Below the pieces are notes generated by a model. That model saw only the letters and a program-made list of their open reading frames with translations, was not told the DNA's origin and ran no database searches. From Thamnaconus septentrionalis (lineage: Eukaryota > Chordata > Actinopteri > Tetraodontiformes > Monacanthidae), in assembly GCA_009823395.1 (NCBI GenBank), contig CM020509.1, positions 15,547,001-15,611,000 on the forward strand: a DNA stretch of 64,000 nucleotides, read 5' to 3'. The position numbers and the translations under genes are program-made. Position 1 is the stretch's first letter; each line of letters starts with the position of its first letter. Positions 39,345-53,100 of the stretch are shown here, in pieces.

Positions 39345-39584
39345 TTTGCTCGCAGTTCTCCCGCGGGGTCTACGCCATCTTTGGATTCTACGACAAGAAG
39401 TCCATGAACACCCTGACCTCCTTCTGCGGCGCCCTGCACACCTCCTTCGTCACGCCCAGTTACCCCACCGACAACGAGGTGCAGTTCGTCATCCAGATGC
39501 GGCCGGCCCTGCGCGGCGCCGTCCTCAGCCTGCTCTCCCACTACAAGTGGCAGAAGTTCGTCTACCTCTACGACACCGAGCGAG
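39345..39584 (+). CDS. gria3: gria3 coding exon 3: amino-terminal domain, lobe 1
   Basis: This 240-bp exon encodes the end of codon 80 through residue 159 plus the first base of codon 160. It is flanked by tctccgcag and gtgggt. It starts with the family-wide [14 protein letters not shown] motif; Cys81 aligns with GluA2 Cys57, which pairs with a later cysteine of the same domain (partner outside this window). It continues with [16 protein letters not shown], close to mammalian GluA3, and ends FVYLYDTER, a conserved strand before the hinge. Positions 97-98 are KK as in GluA2 rather than the QM of human GluA3, a local difference inside an otherwise GluA3-like exon. The exon is strongly GC-rich at third positions, so the other two frames on the + strand also look open; those are shadows. 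Confidence 0.98.
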
Positions 39585-40046
39585 GTGGGTGTGCCCGGCC
39601 GGGTTAGATGGAGAATCCCCTGACATCACCACCACCAACCACTGCGGGGGGGGGGATTATACAAAAAGACTAAACTAATCGAGAAACACTTTAACAGACT
39701 CGGAATAATTCAATAATACTTTGGGAAAGCTGGAGGTTCCCACCAACAGCCGCAGCAGCCGTTTGGTGCTACGCTAATATGGAATAAATCACTGCCGCAG
39801 CTCATAACACTTGTAATAACACATCACTGCATGCACGCGGTGGAGTTGGAGGGGAAGCAAAGAGAAAAAAATAAAAGACGTTTATGAGCTATAACCCCGG
39901 ATTCCTCCAACAGTTGGCTGGTGGGTGTCAGTTAATCTCCTGTTTAATCATGTTGTTGCTATTGGCTCGTCTTTCATCGGAAATGAGGTGTGTCACGGCC
40001 GCGGCTGAGATGTTTCCTAGCGCGCTCGCGCTTCCAGCAAGACCTT

Positions 40047-40072
40047 TGTGTGTGTGTGTGTGTGTGTGTGTG
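40047..40072 (+). repeat. (TG)n microsatellite
   Basis: About 13 TG units. Confidence 0.95.
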
Positions 40073-40467
40073 CATGCGTGCAGCTCCCGCTAACCGACAG
40101 CCGCTGCAATATGACCACCGCGTCGAGTGGCCACCGCGGCCGCCGTGTCTGCGGGAAGATGAGCTCATTAGCCCTGGCTATGATAACGGACACCTCTCGG
40201 TACGAAAAAAAACTTCAATTTGCTGAAACGTGAACCTCATTTACGGGTGGGAGCGTCGCTACGTTTGGCACGACGGACAAAAAGATTTTTGCTCCTCCTC
40301 GTTTACCGCAGCGAAGCCCTCGACCTCCGCACAATCCACACGCAGCTGCCAGAATACAGCTCTTTCCCGCTAGCTCTAATTGTGGTCCAGCCCTGCGCAA
40401 AGCCTCCCCGGCGCTCACTGCGGCTCACTTTGAGGACGAGGATAAAGTCCTGCTGTAGCGCGAAAAG

Positions 40468-40503
40468 TCCTCCCTCCCTCCCTCCCTCCCCCTCCCTCCC
40501 TCC
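40468..40503 (+). repeat. (CCCT)n tract
   Basis: About nine CCCT/CCTC units in intron 3. Confidence 0.9.
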
Positions 40504-40791
40504 GTCTCTATCTCTCTGTCTTGCCCATCGCCCGAGCTTGTTGGGTCCAGAGCTGAAGGCCTTAATCCTCCACACAGCCTGCAGATAATATGTGGTTAAT
40601 TAGGGTCACTCTGACTGGAACACTCGTCGGATCCCCTCCCCACCCCCCCATCCACCCCCCGAGGACGCCTGCAACCCACACGTCCTTCAGCACGACCAAC
40701 ACTTCCCAGCTGCCTGCTCCCCGTCCCTCTGCTTTTTATTTTTTTTATTCCTCTCTCCCTTACTCCAGCCCGCCCCTCCCCCTCCACACCA

Positions 40792-40816
40792 CCTCCTCCT
40801 CCTCCTCCTCCTCCTC
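40792..40816 (+). repeat. (CTC)n tract
   Basis: Eight CTC units, purine-rich on the other strand. Confidence 0.9.
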
Positions 40817-41276
40817 TTCCTCTCCTGCATGGCAAAAGAGAGAGCGAGAGAGGGAGGCTGTCTGGGGCACAGTAGGAGACTGAGTGGAGGTGGGCGGACG
40901 AGTCTGAAGCACAAGCGCGCACAAGAGGCGCTTGTGAGACAACAAGCGATGACTAATAGACACATTTTAAAGAGAGAGGAGAGATGGGCCGAAGGCCCCA
41001 AATAGGAAGAAGACGAAGAAGGAGGAAGAGGGAGGAGCATGGATGTATTATAAGTACTGGATACCCGACTGGCAATACCTGGCGGCGCTAAAAAAAAATT
41101 TTTTTTGGCCACTCGAGGTACTGCAGCCAAAAATCCTACACGGCCCAAAAACTATTTCAATACAAAAATATCGCCTGTACAACAGCTGACAGGATGCCTC
41201 CGACCTGAAATCCTGGACTTGATATATATATGCATATAAATATATACATATACACACATGCATGTACATATATATA

Positions 41277-41441
<165 letters not shown>

Positions 41442-42713
41442 TATTCACACACACACACACACACTCACAATGTTGTATAATGGTGCAGAAAATAAGTATT
41501 TAGCACCTACAAACAAGCGAGAACTCTGGCCCTCACAGACCAGTTACTTCTTCATTGAGAAGTTCTTCTACCCTCCACTTGTTACCTGTATTAATGGCAC
41601 CTGTTTGAACTCGCCACGTTCTGATTGGCCTGCAGCACGCTCCATGGTCTCATAACGCGGAAGTAACACGGAAGCCAAAACTCAGGGGGTGTAAATTGGG
41701 TGGGCGGAGGAAAGAAAGACAACAGTCGCTCAGTCCAGCAATTAAGAGTCCAGCAAGCTTACACCCTGTTACCTTTGTGTAACACACCCCTACTTCCCCC
41801 GAGCCCAACACACACATGCACATGATACAGCGGCCGCTGTGCTGGGGCTCACGCCAAGCCACTTGTCCCTCTCTGCCTCCCCAGCACCACCGCCACCGCC
41901 GCCGCCGGTGTAAGACGATCCCTTATTAGTGGGAGGACATTGGCCCCAGGAGGGGATTAAAGTCGTTTATTGATGCACTCCATCCAACACTTTGGGGGAC
42001 TTTGACACTTGGCTCATCAGGCAGACAGATGTATCAGAGGGCCTCCGTCGCCGCTTATCAGTTTGCGCGGCTCCCCCGGCGGCGTGGACACAGGGCTGGG
42101 AGGACTAACGAGGAAAAAGAAGAGAAAAGCAACAACGGCAACACAGGCTTTCCAAGTTGATTGGATTGTTTTTTTCTCTCCTTTCTTTTTAAAGTCGTCA
42201 CCCGAGGAGTCGGAGGAGGAGGAATAATAATAATACAGCTGAATCATCTGAAGTCTTTTGAGTTATTGATTTATGTTGTCCAGCGGTTCCTCAGCTGTGT
42301 TACTTGCGTCCAGCCGGTTCTGCTGCCAGATGATTCTGAGCTCCTTCAGCCCTGTTTTTGCAGCTTCCAGCTGATTTTGCTGGATGTAAATGGAGGAAAT
42401 GGAGTCAACAGATGTCGCGCTGCTTACGTACTCGCAAGTTCTTATTAAGAAGTGATATTTAACTGTTTGCGAGACGTTTATGTTAACCCTGGGACAGGAA
42501 GCGTGAGTCCACAGCCAATGATCACGACTCCATGAAGCACAATGACCGTATTACACAGCTGCTGCTGTCTCCTTTGCACTGCTGCGCTCTCGAGCTGTCA
42601 AAAAGAGCTGCGCCTGTGAGCGTCTATGGGAGTGTGTGTGTGCTATTGACAGTGAATGTGCAGACCAGAGGTTTTAGAAAATGACATCCTGCTCCGATAA
42701 CTGACGGCTTTGT

Positions 42714-42721
42714 TGACGTCA
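42714..42721. promoter_or_regulatory. Full CRE palindrome TGACGTCA
   Basis: A perfect cAMP-response-element palindrome in intron 3, with no other regulatory signs close by. Confidence 0.2.
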
Positions 42722-43008
42722 CGCAGCCATCTCTGCTTTGCTCAATGTTATCTCTGATTTTTGTTTTTTTTACCCATGTTGTGATGTGAGATCCACTGTT
42801 GCAACAGCATTTGCATAAAATTAATGGCGTCATATACGATGGACCGAACTAAAATGCAGTTTGCTATTTGTAGTAATGTCGTAAGTAATGACTCATCCAG
42901 TATTAACGCCTAACAGTCCATTTTGTTGCATCTGTTGCCATAAATTAAGTACAACACACATATGTTCTTTAACATCTGCTGTATTTCAATTTGATAACGA
43001 GAAGCAGT

Positions 43009-43415
43009 TACACTCACTGGCCATTTTATTAGCTACATCGTTGAAGCGCTCATCAACAGCAAAAGCTAATCAGCCGCTGGTGGCAGCGACTCAGTGCCTT
43101 CAGGCACGTGGACGTGGTGAAGCCGACGTGAAGTTCAAAGTGAGCATCAAAATGGAGAAAGAAAGGAGGCTGAAGTGAACATGGCTGAGTTTTCACATCA
43201 TCGCAATCACCTCTAGGGTTTCCAGAAAATGATCAGAAAAAGAGAGGGTCAAAGGTCAAAATGGTCAGACTGGTTGGAGACCATAGAAAAGCAACAGTAA
43301 CTCAAATGACCGCTGGTTAAAATTCTGCAGAACATCATCTCTGAACAGCGACCACACCACCTCAGACCTTGAAGCAGTGTCAGGAAAACCTCACCGGCCA
43401 CTTTATTAGGTACCT
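43009..43415 (+). mobile_element. Degraded Tc1-like transposon relic
   Basis: The left end TACACTCACTGGCCATTTTA is one base from the start of a common fish Tc1-like family ending in CACTTTATTAGGTAC. Positions 43130-43380 resemble the 5' part of its transposase gene: the stretch with GCAACAGTAACTCAAATGAC and CATCTCTGAACAG matches the DNA-binding region as I recall it. The frame is broken and most of the gene is missing. The right-hand sequence TCACCGGCCACTTTATTAGG (43391-43410) is in the same orientation as the left end, not inverted, so the copy is rearranged or abuts a second fragment. Confidence 0.85.
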
Positions 43416-46400
43416 ATTGCTTATTATTGTAGTAATTTATGCAATGTAAAGAAGCATAATGTGATTAGGAGTGTGGCATTATGCTCCGTCTGCACCTTTT
43501 GTCGTACAGGCACTTACGCTATGTGTTTTTATTAGACTAACTGTATTCTTACACTGACTCAGGGAAACGCACAAGGAATTCCAATGTACCTGACTTCACC
43601 TGTTTTTAACTTGTACAAATGGCAAGAAATATCTAATCTGATAGAATATAATCTGGTACTAGCCTAATACAGTGCGCACACTGGCAACATTAATATGCTC
43701 AAGGTTGCCCGACGTCAGCCCGACATCACAGCTGGTGCAGGAAAAAGGCAGGGGGATCGAGTGGGACGTCACAGAACTGGGGGGATTAACATCAGGGTGA
43801 CTTTCCCATATTCCAACTTGCTGATGAAAGGGGAAAAGTTTGCAGATAAATGGCAGCGGCGGGCCGCTTTCTGCGGGGAAGGTAATTCAGCCGACCGATC
43901 TGGCCGCCGTTTATCGTTTCAGCACCATAACCGACCTGACAGCGCCGCCGTGGGTATATCTCTAAATATGATAAATGTAGGCATGTGTTTGGAAAATATT
44001 TTCAGACTATTAGATTCGACATCGGACCTTCAGAATTAAACACAAGACAAATGTGCTGACTTTCAATGCAAACAAGCTTTATTATTTTTTGTCATATTTT
44101 GACTGTTTTGCCTGCTTGCTTTTTGTTCTTCTTTATCTTAATTCACATTATCTGTGCCTCTTAAGAAGCAACTGTATGAACATAGATTTTTAATAGAATG
44201 AGCTGTAGTCGTCATAGTCCCATGGGCCTCGACACCATTAGCTGTCAATCAGCGATCAATTTTGTTTCTTTGTTCTCTCAGCGATGCGTCTTTGGGTCGT
44301 TTAACTCGAGAGTCAATAGCGGATGACTCTCTTCGCTAAACGCCCCCCGTCGGTGTTCTCGGACTTCTAGTGGCGACGTCGTATGTAAATAAAACGTAAA
44401 AGATTGCCTCAGCCGTCGCACAACAAAGAATACAATGAAAAACACAGCAGCTGGAGAGCCGCCACTGCTGCCAGCCTGTGGTTTGATCCGCCACGCCGGA
44501 GATAAGCACTCAACTAACGAACCCACCCATCATACCTTTTGCAATTAATTACTTTCCCCAAGAAGCTTTTTGCCTTTGATTTGCGTTTGATAGAAGCACC
44601 GATTCCCCGACAATCCAGGAGAAAAAAAAAAAAAGTTTTCAATTATTCCTCGGATTCTCGCGTCGGGCCGAGGGAGAAAAACACAGTGAACCACCAGCTT
44701 CCACCGAGAGGTTTTATTCAATCAATACAAAAGATTAATAACAAGCACAGCCGCTCATTCGGCTCTGTTATTGGGACGGCGGAAAAAGGCTTTTAGGCTT
44801 TTAGTGCGCTGCTCTCCGTCAGGAAGCGACGGTCGGCGTGCGCCAAGCTCAGATGTGGCCAGTGAAATGACGGTAAATTTGTCTCCTAAACGACGACGAC
44901 GACGACGGAAAAAAGAAAAAAAAGAAAGAAATCAGACGGACGTTTGAAAGCAGACATGAGGTGGAAGGAGGAACAGCCGGCAAATGGGGCCTTTGGCTGC
45001 TGGCACTACAGCAGCCTAATGAGTGGCTACTCTTCTTTTATATGGTGCAATATACTGAGAGGGTGCATGAGTGTGTGTGTGTGTGTGCGTGTATGTTAAT
45101 ACACACAGGAAGAGATGAAAGAGACGAAGGGATCTCGATCCGCCGCCACTTCAGCGATCGTGTCGAGCTGAAGTTGCGTCCACGAAGCAGCAGCTCTCCA
45201 CGTCGTCGTCGTCGTTTTGTCCTTTTCTGTTTACATCAGCGGACAAACCGGCGCACCAAAAAAAAAAGAATAAACAAATAAAAATGCGGGAGCCTATAGG
45301 TTGCGAGGAGATGGATCTCGCCCTCTCTGCTCTGGGAGTCAGGTACGGGCAGATAATTGCCAGCTCTGTGCAGCCGAGACGGATGATTACGGGCTTTATT
45401 GTCTCTCCCAGGCACAATCAGCCCTGATTCAGCAATCTCGCATCGCCTTGATTTATGAGTCACACGCTCCCCCCCCGTCACACACACCCCCTCCATACCA
45501 TGCTCTCTTATGCTCATATGCTTTGCTTTTGCTTCCCTCCGCTTCCCCTTTATTGCTGAGCATCCACCAGATGCCTCCTCGCCGTCTGGCCGGCTACTGC
45601 GGCACGCGGAGCCGCTAGCAGGTGCCGCCTTAGCCTGTACGCGATGCGACGTTAATGGCGGCGTGATTGCCACTCGAAATTCTCTAGGAAAATGTTTGAA
45701 GCACTTCTAATTAGGAAGGAAGTGGGAGAGCTGCTGCTTTGTGGCCAAAATAAGTCTCGATTGAGTCAACAGACACGAGTGTTCCGGTCAGTTGCATTAG
45801 CGCAGTAGTGTCCGCCTAGTGGCGACGTCTTTCAGTCTCACGAATAAGCATTTTTTTGGCTAGTCGGCCAAGGATGTTTCTGAATGAGGTGCTCTCCAAT
45901 GGACAAGAATAGTGTAGTGGTGTAACAGATTACATGCACGCAATCAATGATAGTAAAGAGAGGATATGATACAAAGCTTTACACTTTGCGTCACCGTGTG
46001 TGCCCACAGCACGCACTATTTCACCAGCACCGTAAGAAACGCTGCACAAGTCAGCGTTTCCCACATTCCGCTGCTGCTAACATGACATGGAAATGAAAAA
46101 CCTGCCCGCTGTGCAGTACTTAAAAGTCAAATTGTGTAAAATAAACACAGCCTGTGCAGTTAGTGCACTTCCTGGATCCCACTGATCCAACGGGGAGCCG
46201 AGCGGAGCCTCCAGTGTAACTCTCCTCCTTCCACGGAGCTAATTAGACGCCATACGCGTGCAACATCAGTAGCTTCCTCATACAGTAAATCCTGAACCTA
46301 AAGATTTGTTGAGTCAATGCATTGAAAGCGCTGGCAGAAATATGCTAAAAGGTCCCTATTACATACATCCATTTTTAAAATGTTGGATTTTTACTTGGTT

Positions 46401-46836
46401 GCGGAATGGATTTTCTCACTTTCATTATCACTGTTTTCCAGCCGCCGCCACGCCGTTCCTGTTTTTCTTTTCTTTTCCCTCCGAAGCTGCAGTTCACCTT
46501 GAGCCGAGCACCAAGACAGAAAAACACAGCAAAAAAACAACGAGAATGAGCACATAAATATGACCGATCGAGTTTGGAGGTGACAGTGTAAAATCTCTGC
46601 CATTATCCCATTGGCATTTTGTGAATCTATAGGGAGCGACGCAGGTGATATTTTTGCAATCAGACCTTGTGGCCTCCGCCGCTTTGTATCCATGAAGGCG
46701 CGTCCAGACACATGATTCTGGCCTGTCTCACTGCATCCACCGCGGCGGCCGTGATGGATTAAGGAACAGCGGCGGCCCTGTTGTCTCTTTCCATCATTTT
46801 CTCTCCCAATCAATACTGCGTACGTCGTATATATGT

Positions 46837-46859
46837 ATGTGTGTGTGTGTGTGTGTGTG
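46837..46859 (+). repeat. (TG)n microsatellite
   Basis: About 11 TG units. Confidence 0.93.
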
Positions 46860-48143
46860 CGCTAAGGGAAAACAGATCAGACACACAACAGCTGCAGCGC
46901 CATCCGCTTTAGCCGTGTAACAGCTCGCAGCTGACGCTAGTTCTAAAGCGGCGCTCTAAGTCACAGCCTCATTATGCCACCAGGAAGTCAACAGTCCTTT
47001 GAGTAAAAATCTGCCAGGTGGAAACTAACTTTTTTTTTTTTTTTTTTTTTTCCCCCGGCGCTCGCTCCCAAATTTATCCCCGTGTTGTTTCCTCCTTCCA
47101 GCCTCGGTTCCCTCCGTTAGCTCCGACCCCACCTGTGCCCGAGTCGATCCTGCAAACGTGCTGTATTGATCACCAGAGATTAGTCGTTATTGCCGGCCCT
47201 CACCCTTGTAATCACACAGGAAATAGCCGCTCATAAAATCATGTGTCATTTGTTCGTGTGGTTGAGGTTGCGCTTAAATGGACTTTACAAATCATTTTCT
47301 GACTCGACGTGACTTGAAAATGACCAGAAATAGGAAAAAGGTGAAAGTGGAATCAATGTATTTTGAACTGAATATGCTGCACTGTTGCCCCTGAATGCCC
47401 CTGAAAAACAGTGCTAATGTCAAAATAGAAAAATATATATTTTTCTAAACTTGAAGTTTCCATATTGCAGATAATTTTCAAATTGTTTTTAATTCTAGAC
47501 ATTGCTGAAAAAACTTGCATTATTAACTATTAAAAAAACAGCACTGTACATCCAGTAATTAGTATACTGTATTTTGCCTTCTGTTTACAGCCACCTGAAA
47601 AATTGACTTAGCTTTAGCTTTCTGCTAAAACAGACACAAGGCAGGACCAGAGGGAAGAGCGAACAATTGGCTTTGAGTGTTTTCACTGAAGTGGGAGGAG
47701 CATCGGTGCCCTTTGTGACATCACAAATATGTGATTTCCAGAACTCTGTGTCATAGCGGTCACATCTCCAGGAGTGGAGCGAGCTTTAGAAGTAAAGGAC
47801 GGACTGAACTGTTTGTTCACTTACAAGCTGCAGATTCACCTCTGCAGATTCCTCTCCAGCCATCATACTGCTCAATGGAATCATTGTGCCCCGACCACGA
47901 AAAGACAAAACGCGCAACCAGTGATGACAATCGGGCTGCATCAATCAAAGGCCAGCTGGCCTGGTTGAGAAACCCTCATAACTCTCCACAGACGCTATTG
48001 ATCAGCTGTTAAACAGGCGGACGAGATAACAGCCGCCTGGCACAACCGGCAGAGCGACGCGCCAAGTGGGCCGAGAGCTTTGTCAATGTGACGTTTAGCC
48101 AGAGCTCGGCCTAATAGCCCCAGACTGAGCCCGGCTAGCGCAC

Positions 48144-48196
48144 ATATAAAAGGCGGACAGACAGGCAGATGTGGGACGCAGACAGTTGCTACGATG
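48144..48196 (+). promoter_or_regulatory. TATA-like sequence followed by an ATG
   Basis: TATAAAAGGCGG at 48144-48155 is a near-ideal TATA box. An ATG at 48194 opens a frame of about 36 codons starting MSGGVSRSSNWASRD and ending at TGA. The spacing suits a promoter plus short leader. I do not recognise the peptide, and chance is likely. Confidence 0.2.
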
Positions 48197-49869
48197 AGCG
48201 GCGGCGTCTCCCGCTCCTCTAATTGGGCATCGAGAGACGCTCGCTTTGTTCTGAAAGAGGGTCATACAATTAATGCCTCCTGCTGCTCTCCTGGATGCCT
48301 TTGATGGCAAACCAAAAAAATCCACCTTGTAAACAACACAAGGAATCAAACCAAATGGCGCTCGCCATCATCCAAAATCCAAAGTCAATGAGTTTGGATT
48401 TTTGTCCTTTCGATCGCTGTCAAAATCCTGATGAGCAGCTGCAGGAGGGGCAACAACCAGTGCCGCATGATGCTGTGTACCCCAGTTTTTGCCAATGTCT
48501 GAATACTACTGCTATTAATAATACTGATAATAATAATGATGATGATGATGTGTGTTTTGAGGTCTGAACAGTCACAGATGTGTGTGGCGCAGTGACTTCC
48601 AGAGGGAGGGGGCAGCTGCAGACAAAGCTCCGTCCCCCCCAGGTCCGGTACTTGCTTTAGTCTATATATAGTACATCCAGAGAGCCATATAAAGCTGAGA
48701 GAGCCATAGAGTTGGTATCCGCAACATTTATTAAAATACACTTGAACAGACATCATAAAGAGTCAGAAAATCACACCTAAAGTCATAAACCTAAAGTCGT
48801 GTTTCTCTTCTGTGCACCATCCAAGTATTTTCCTGCATTCTGCCACATTTCCCTCAAATAGTTGCTTGTCAGGGATAATATTGACATCCGCAGCTGCTGA
48901 TTAAAAAGCGAGCTGGCGACGTGATATAATGAGTGTAAAACGGAGGCCGGCGGCTGCATCCACGTCAAGCGTGAGCCTGATTTTTTTTTTTTGTTTTTGA
49001 TTTTTTTTTTTCCCCTCCTCTCGTCTTTGTGCTCTCGTCACGGCCAAAGTAACGTCACGTCAGCTGCGCCCAGCTGAGACCTCTTCTGAGCACTCTGGCG
49101 TGCGCCCCTCGCGCTTGCTTTAGTGGCCCTCTCCTTCACGCCGCCTCCATGGCGGCTAAATTATGCATGCATCAGGAGAGTAAATCAGCTTGGACACACT
49201 GACAAGAAAGGGCACATAAGAGGGGCAGAGCAAAATAATATGAGGGAAATAGGGATCCTCTGTACCCGCGCCTCCCACCACCACCACCTTTTTTTGGATT
49301 TTGCATGGATAAACTGGCCTCCCTGCGGAAGCGACGTCCTGATTCAGAGACGTCAGCAGGCCTGCGTAATTCAGCGTGATGCACAGCCGTCCACCTGGGC
49401 CTTAAAAATATCAGGTGAGACAAGTGCGACGCTCCGTCACAATGGACGCACAATGAAACCTCGCCGCTCGTCAGACACACGGGCTGGAATAAAGCCATTC
49501 CACCACTTTATCCACCGCGAGCTTCAGCAGCCATGAAATTAGCGCTGAGAGCTTTTTTCTCTTTTTTCCCCCCGCCGCCGCCACCACCGATCCCTCCCCG
49601 TCTTTTTCATTTTCCATTATGACAAAGTGTCCTGGCCTTTGCTTCAAGCGGCACCTGCGGAGGCTCCGGCGTTTTGCCGTGCCACAAGACGTATTTGATT
49701 GAAACAACATCCTCAATGATATAATAATAACATGTAATAAGAAACATAGTCAACAGAAGGCCTAAAAAAAGGGTTGAATGGCATCTGGGCCCCTTTCTAT
49801 GATGCTCAAATCCCCCTTTTTGTCTTTGAGGTTCAGCTGACCTGAGACATTTTTTCCCCTGACACACAA

Positions 49870-49904
<35 letters not shown>

Positions 49905-49914
49905 GAGAGAGAGA
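49870..49914 (+). repeat. (AG)n microsatellite
   Basis: About 22 AG units with one GG interruption. Confidence 0.95.
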
Positions 49915-49998
49915 ACGGAATTTCAATCTTTTGCTTTCATTGAACGACGTGACAACTCTTTGGGCTTCTTGCTCGTCTGTTTGCTGCAATGTCACAGG

Positions 49999-50062
49999 AT
50001 GGAGAGAGAGAGAGACAGAGAGGGAGGGTGACAGAGGGAGAGAGAGGGAGGGAGAGAGGAGG
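49999..50062 (+). repeat. Imperfect (AG)n/(GGGA)n tract
   Basis: Purine-rich interrupted GA repeats in intron 3. Confidence 0.85.
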
Positions 50063-50122
50063 AATAAAGCCAGACTGGGGGAGATGGAGAAGCTTTGAAA
50101 AGTCTGTGGGTGGATTTTCAGC

Positions 50123-50150
50123 GCTCCTCTCCTCTCCTCTCCTCTCCTCC
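50123..50150 (+). repeat. (CTCTC)n minisatellite
   Basis: About five copies of a 5-bp CTCTC unit. Confidence 0.9.
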
Positions 50151-53100
50151 GTCCTGCATGTGTGCTCCTCTAAAGATACAGACGGCGGCACGCTGCTTCT
50201 GTTTGATTTGACATGCGCTGTCTTTTTGATGAGGACAACACTCGGCGGAGAGGCTGTTTTTGGTTTGGAGTCCTACTGTAAACACCACATCAAAGCCTTG
50301 TTGTTGTTTTTTTCTCCTTCTTCCTTGGCACTCTCGCCTCGCGCGCTAACCGCTGCGTTCCCGCCACTGCCGCCGCCGCCGCCGCCATCAAGGTAAAACG
50401 CTCGCTTCGCCCCGCGGACTCTGGCTGGAGCTTGTTTAGCATCAGATATAAGGCGCTCGCTGAAGTTGAGCGGCGCAGCCCGCGGTTCAATCCCCCGAAA
50501 GCTCCTCAATTACAAAGTCTTTACAGCTGCTAGGAGAGATTAACTCCTTCCTCATCAACAAGTAATTACGCTGTGCCGCTGCGCTGCCGCCGTATACAGT
50601 GAACTGGGGAAATTAAAACACTTTCCTTCCAAAAAAAAAATTAAAATAACACATTCTCACAGTCTAAACCTTCTCTGCCGTGGGAATCAGAAGCTTGTGA
50701 TTAGCCTATTTATCTTGCACAAAGACCTTTCAATAATAGAGGTAAGATTCAAAATAGAGGGATATTGGAAAATCACATGAAATTTCCCAATGGCACCGTA
50801 ATAACTCGGTCATTTTTTCTATGAAAAAAAAAATAACGGTCGCAATTGGCATTTATTTAACAACCACTCCACACAGTCCGTCTGCCACATTTTCCTTCAA
50901 TTTTTCATTTCTGGACACACAGACGGCGGAATTTTTCTTTTTACATGTCAGGCTGCAAAAAAAAAAAAAAATAGTGGAGCAGCTGCAGTTTCCCAGGCTG
51001 TGCCACTCAGTTTCCCACGCCACTTGCCATGTCTGCCACTTTCCCTCCGCTTCCGTCTGAGTGGAAAAGGAGCACAAAGGATGATGGTAGCTGTAGTTCC
51101 CAACCACTCTGCTTCACTGCAGCTATCAAACCGTCCAACACCCCACAACGACTTTGAGGCTGTTATTCTCTGGTAACAATAAAATAAAAGATTAAAAATA
51201 TTTATGACTTTGGGACGGCGTCCTTAAGAGGTCCGTTGGTCACACAATTAAAGATTGAGTGTGGTTCTTTTTTTGAAATCTTCCATGAAAATAAAAATAA
51301 ACACTGCAGTCAGACACGGAAACTCTCTTGTACGTCGTTTCAACCTTTCGCGAAACCCACATTTTTCTTTTCCATGCCTCCCTTTTTATTTTCCTGACAA
51401 GGCGTAGCCGTGTCTTGAAGAATTCAGCATCCCGAGGAGAAGGCAAAGAGAAGAAAAGAGATGAGAGTGAGGCAGACAGCGAGAGGCTCCTGATTGCAAT
51501 CCAGCTGAGGATTCTGACTCGGATCATGAACACGGCACCACAGGAGCCCCCGGGTGAGCCCGCCGAGGCTCCAGACAACCTCCTGTTTACTTGTGTCATT
51601 ACAGTCCAAACAAGTCTGGCGACAAAACGAGGCACCTCATTGATTCGCGTTCAGCTTGTTTGAAAAGCACCAAAAAAAAAAAAAAAAAAAAATTAAAAAA
51701 ATGAGAAATGGTACAAATTTAATTGATTCCTGTCGCAGAGGATTTGCAAATCTTATGGGTTTTTTTTCAACAAAAAAAAGAAAAAAAACTGAAAGACTCG
51801 AGATTGTGACGGCTACTGATGGCATTGATCGTCTGCACCGCAGGGTTCGGCGCGCACAGGTTCTCTGCATCTATATCTGAGGTTGACATATAAATCCTCC
51901 ATCAGTGGGCGCGATGATGTGGACAGAATGCGGCGCACGGCGGCTTCCAAGAGCATCTGTAATGATGATGCTGCTGCGTGCGAGACGCCCCCCCGACAAC
52001 TTAACACCTGTGGGATCCAAAAAACGGTGTTTCGCACCGTGTTCAAACTTTCCAGAATCAGAGTGGCGGTCTTACGGCAGATTTACTAATGAGAGGAAAA
52101 AGTCTTCGGCTCCGACTCCCAAGTCTGACTTTGATCTCCAACCGTGCAAACACTGGAGGGATCCTGGGAGCCTTGGGAGCCAACGTAGCCCAGAGGCAAA
52201 ACACTCAGCGGGCGCCCGAAATGCTGCATCTTATTTATTTTGGCTGCCTCAGAACACAACGGAGAGCAAAGCATCTGTGGAAGTGTTTATCGTTTACAGG
52301 AACGCGGAGATGCAGCTAATGAAGAGTGAGATATTGACGCCAGAAGTGTCATCGGCATGTTGCAGTGGCCTGTTTACACGCTAGAGGACGATGCCTTCAG
52401 GGTTATAGGACAATGTTGGCGAGGGTTCACAGTATTGCGCTCGGGGTTCGTATCGTTTGATTCAGTTTTTATGTTTTTTGTGCAAAATCTATCCGCTGTT
52501 CTTTAAAGTCTGGGGAAAACTGGAGAGCCATTGTTTCGTGTTTCCCGAAATCTTCTGCACATGCTTGATCACACTGTTCGCATAGTATTGCTAAGACAAA
52601 AAAATAATAATAACAAAAAATAAAAGATTTGAATACGCTGAGATATTTTGGGACTTCTTGAATGCTGCAATCTGTGAGTTTTTTGTTACGACGAAAACAG
52701 AAAACGGCTGCGAGGAGGAGAACAAAAATGTGCCGCTGATGAAATTAGCATCGATGCTACAGTCACAGCAACAGCTTGGTACATCTCTGTGGCACAACAC
52801 AGCTTTTGCGCCTGCAAGAACTGAGTCACACAACTGGTATTAAAAAGCATGATTGGTCAACAAACAGGACGTTTCTTTCCACTTTCCTCCCAAAAACCAT
52901 CCACCCTTCCAAAATGTTTTTCTACCGTCTCGCATGGAAAAGAAATTCAACCTTGGAGCGTTTCAACAAAAGAGCACAAAAATGATTCTGTCTTGGAGTT
53001 AATGTGAGGACTGAATCGTCACATTATATAGACTGTGGAACGTCTGAACTGTTGTACAGTGTCTCTGGTGAGACTTTAACAAAGCACAAAGCATAAATAG

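Noticed and set aside
39079..39678. 199-codon open frame overlapping exon 3
   Set aside because: It reads exon 3 in the wrong frame; openness is due to the exon's GC-rich third positions.
44367..45829. CTAGTGGCGACGTC occurring twice (44367 and 45816)
   Set aside because: A shared 14-mer is expected several times by chance in 64 kb, and the flanks do not align.
50425..50497. Possible tRNA, from a B-box-like GGTTCAATCCC
   Set aside because: No matching A box or acceptor stem at tRNA spacing.
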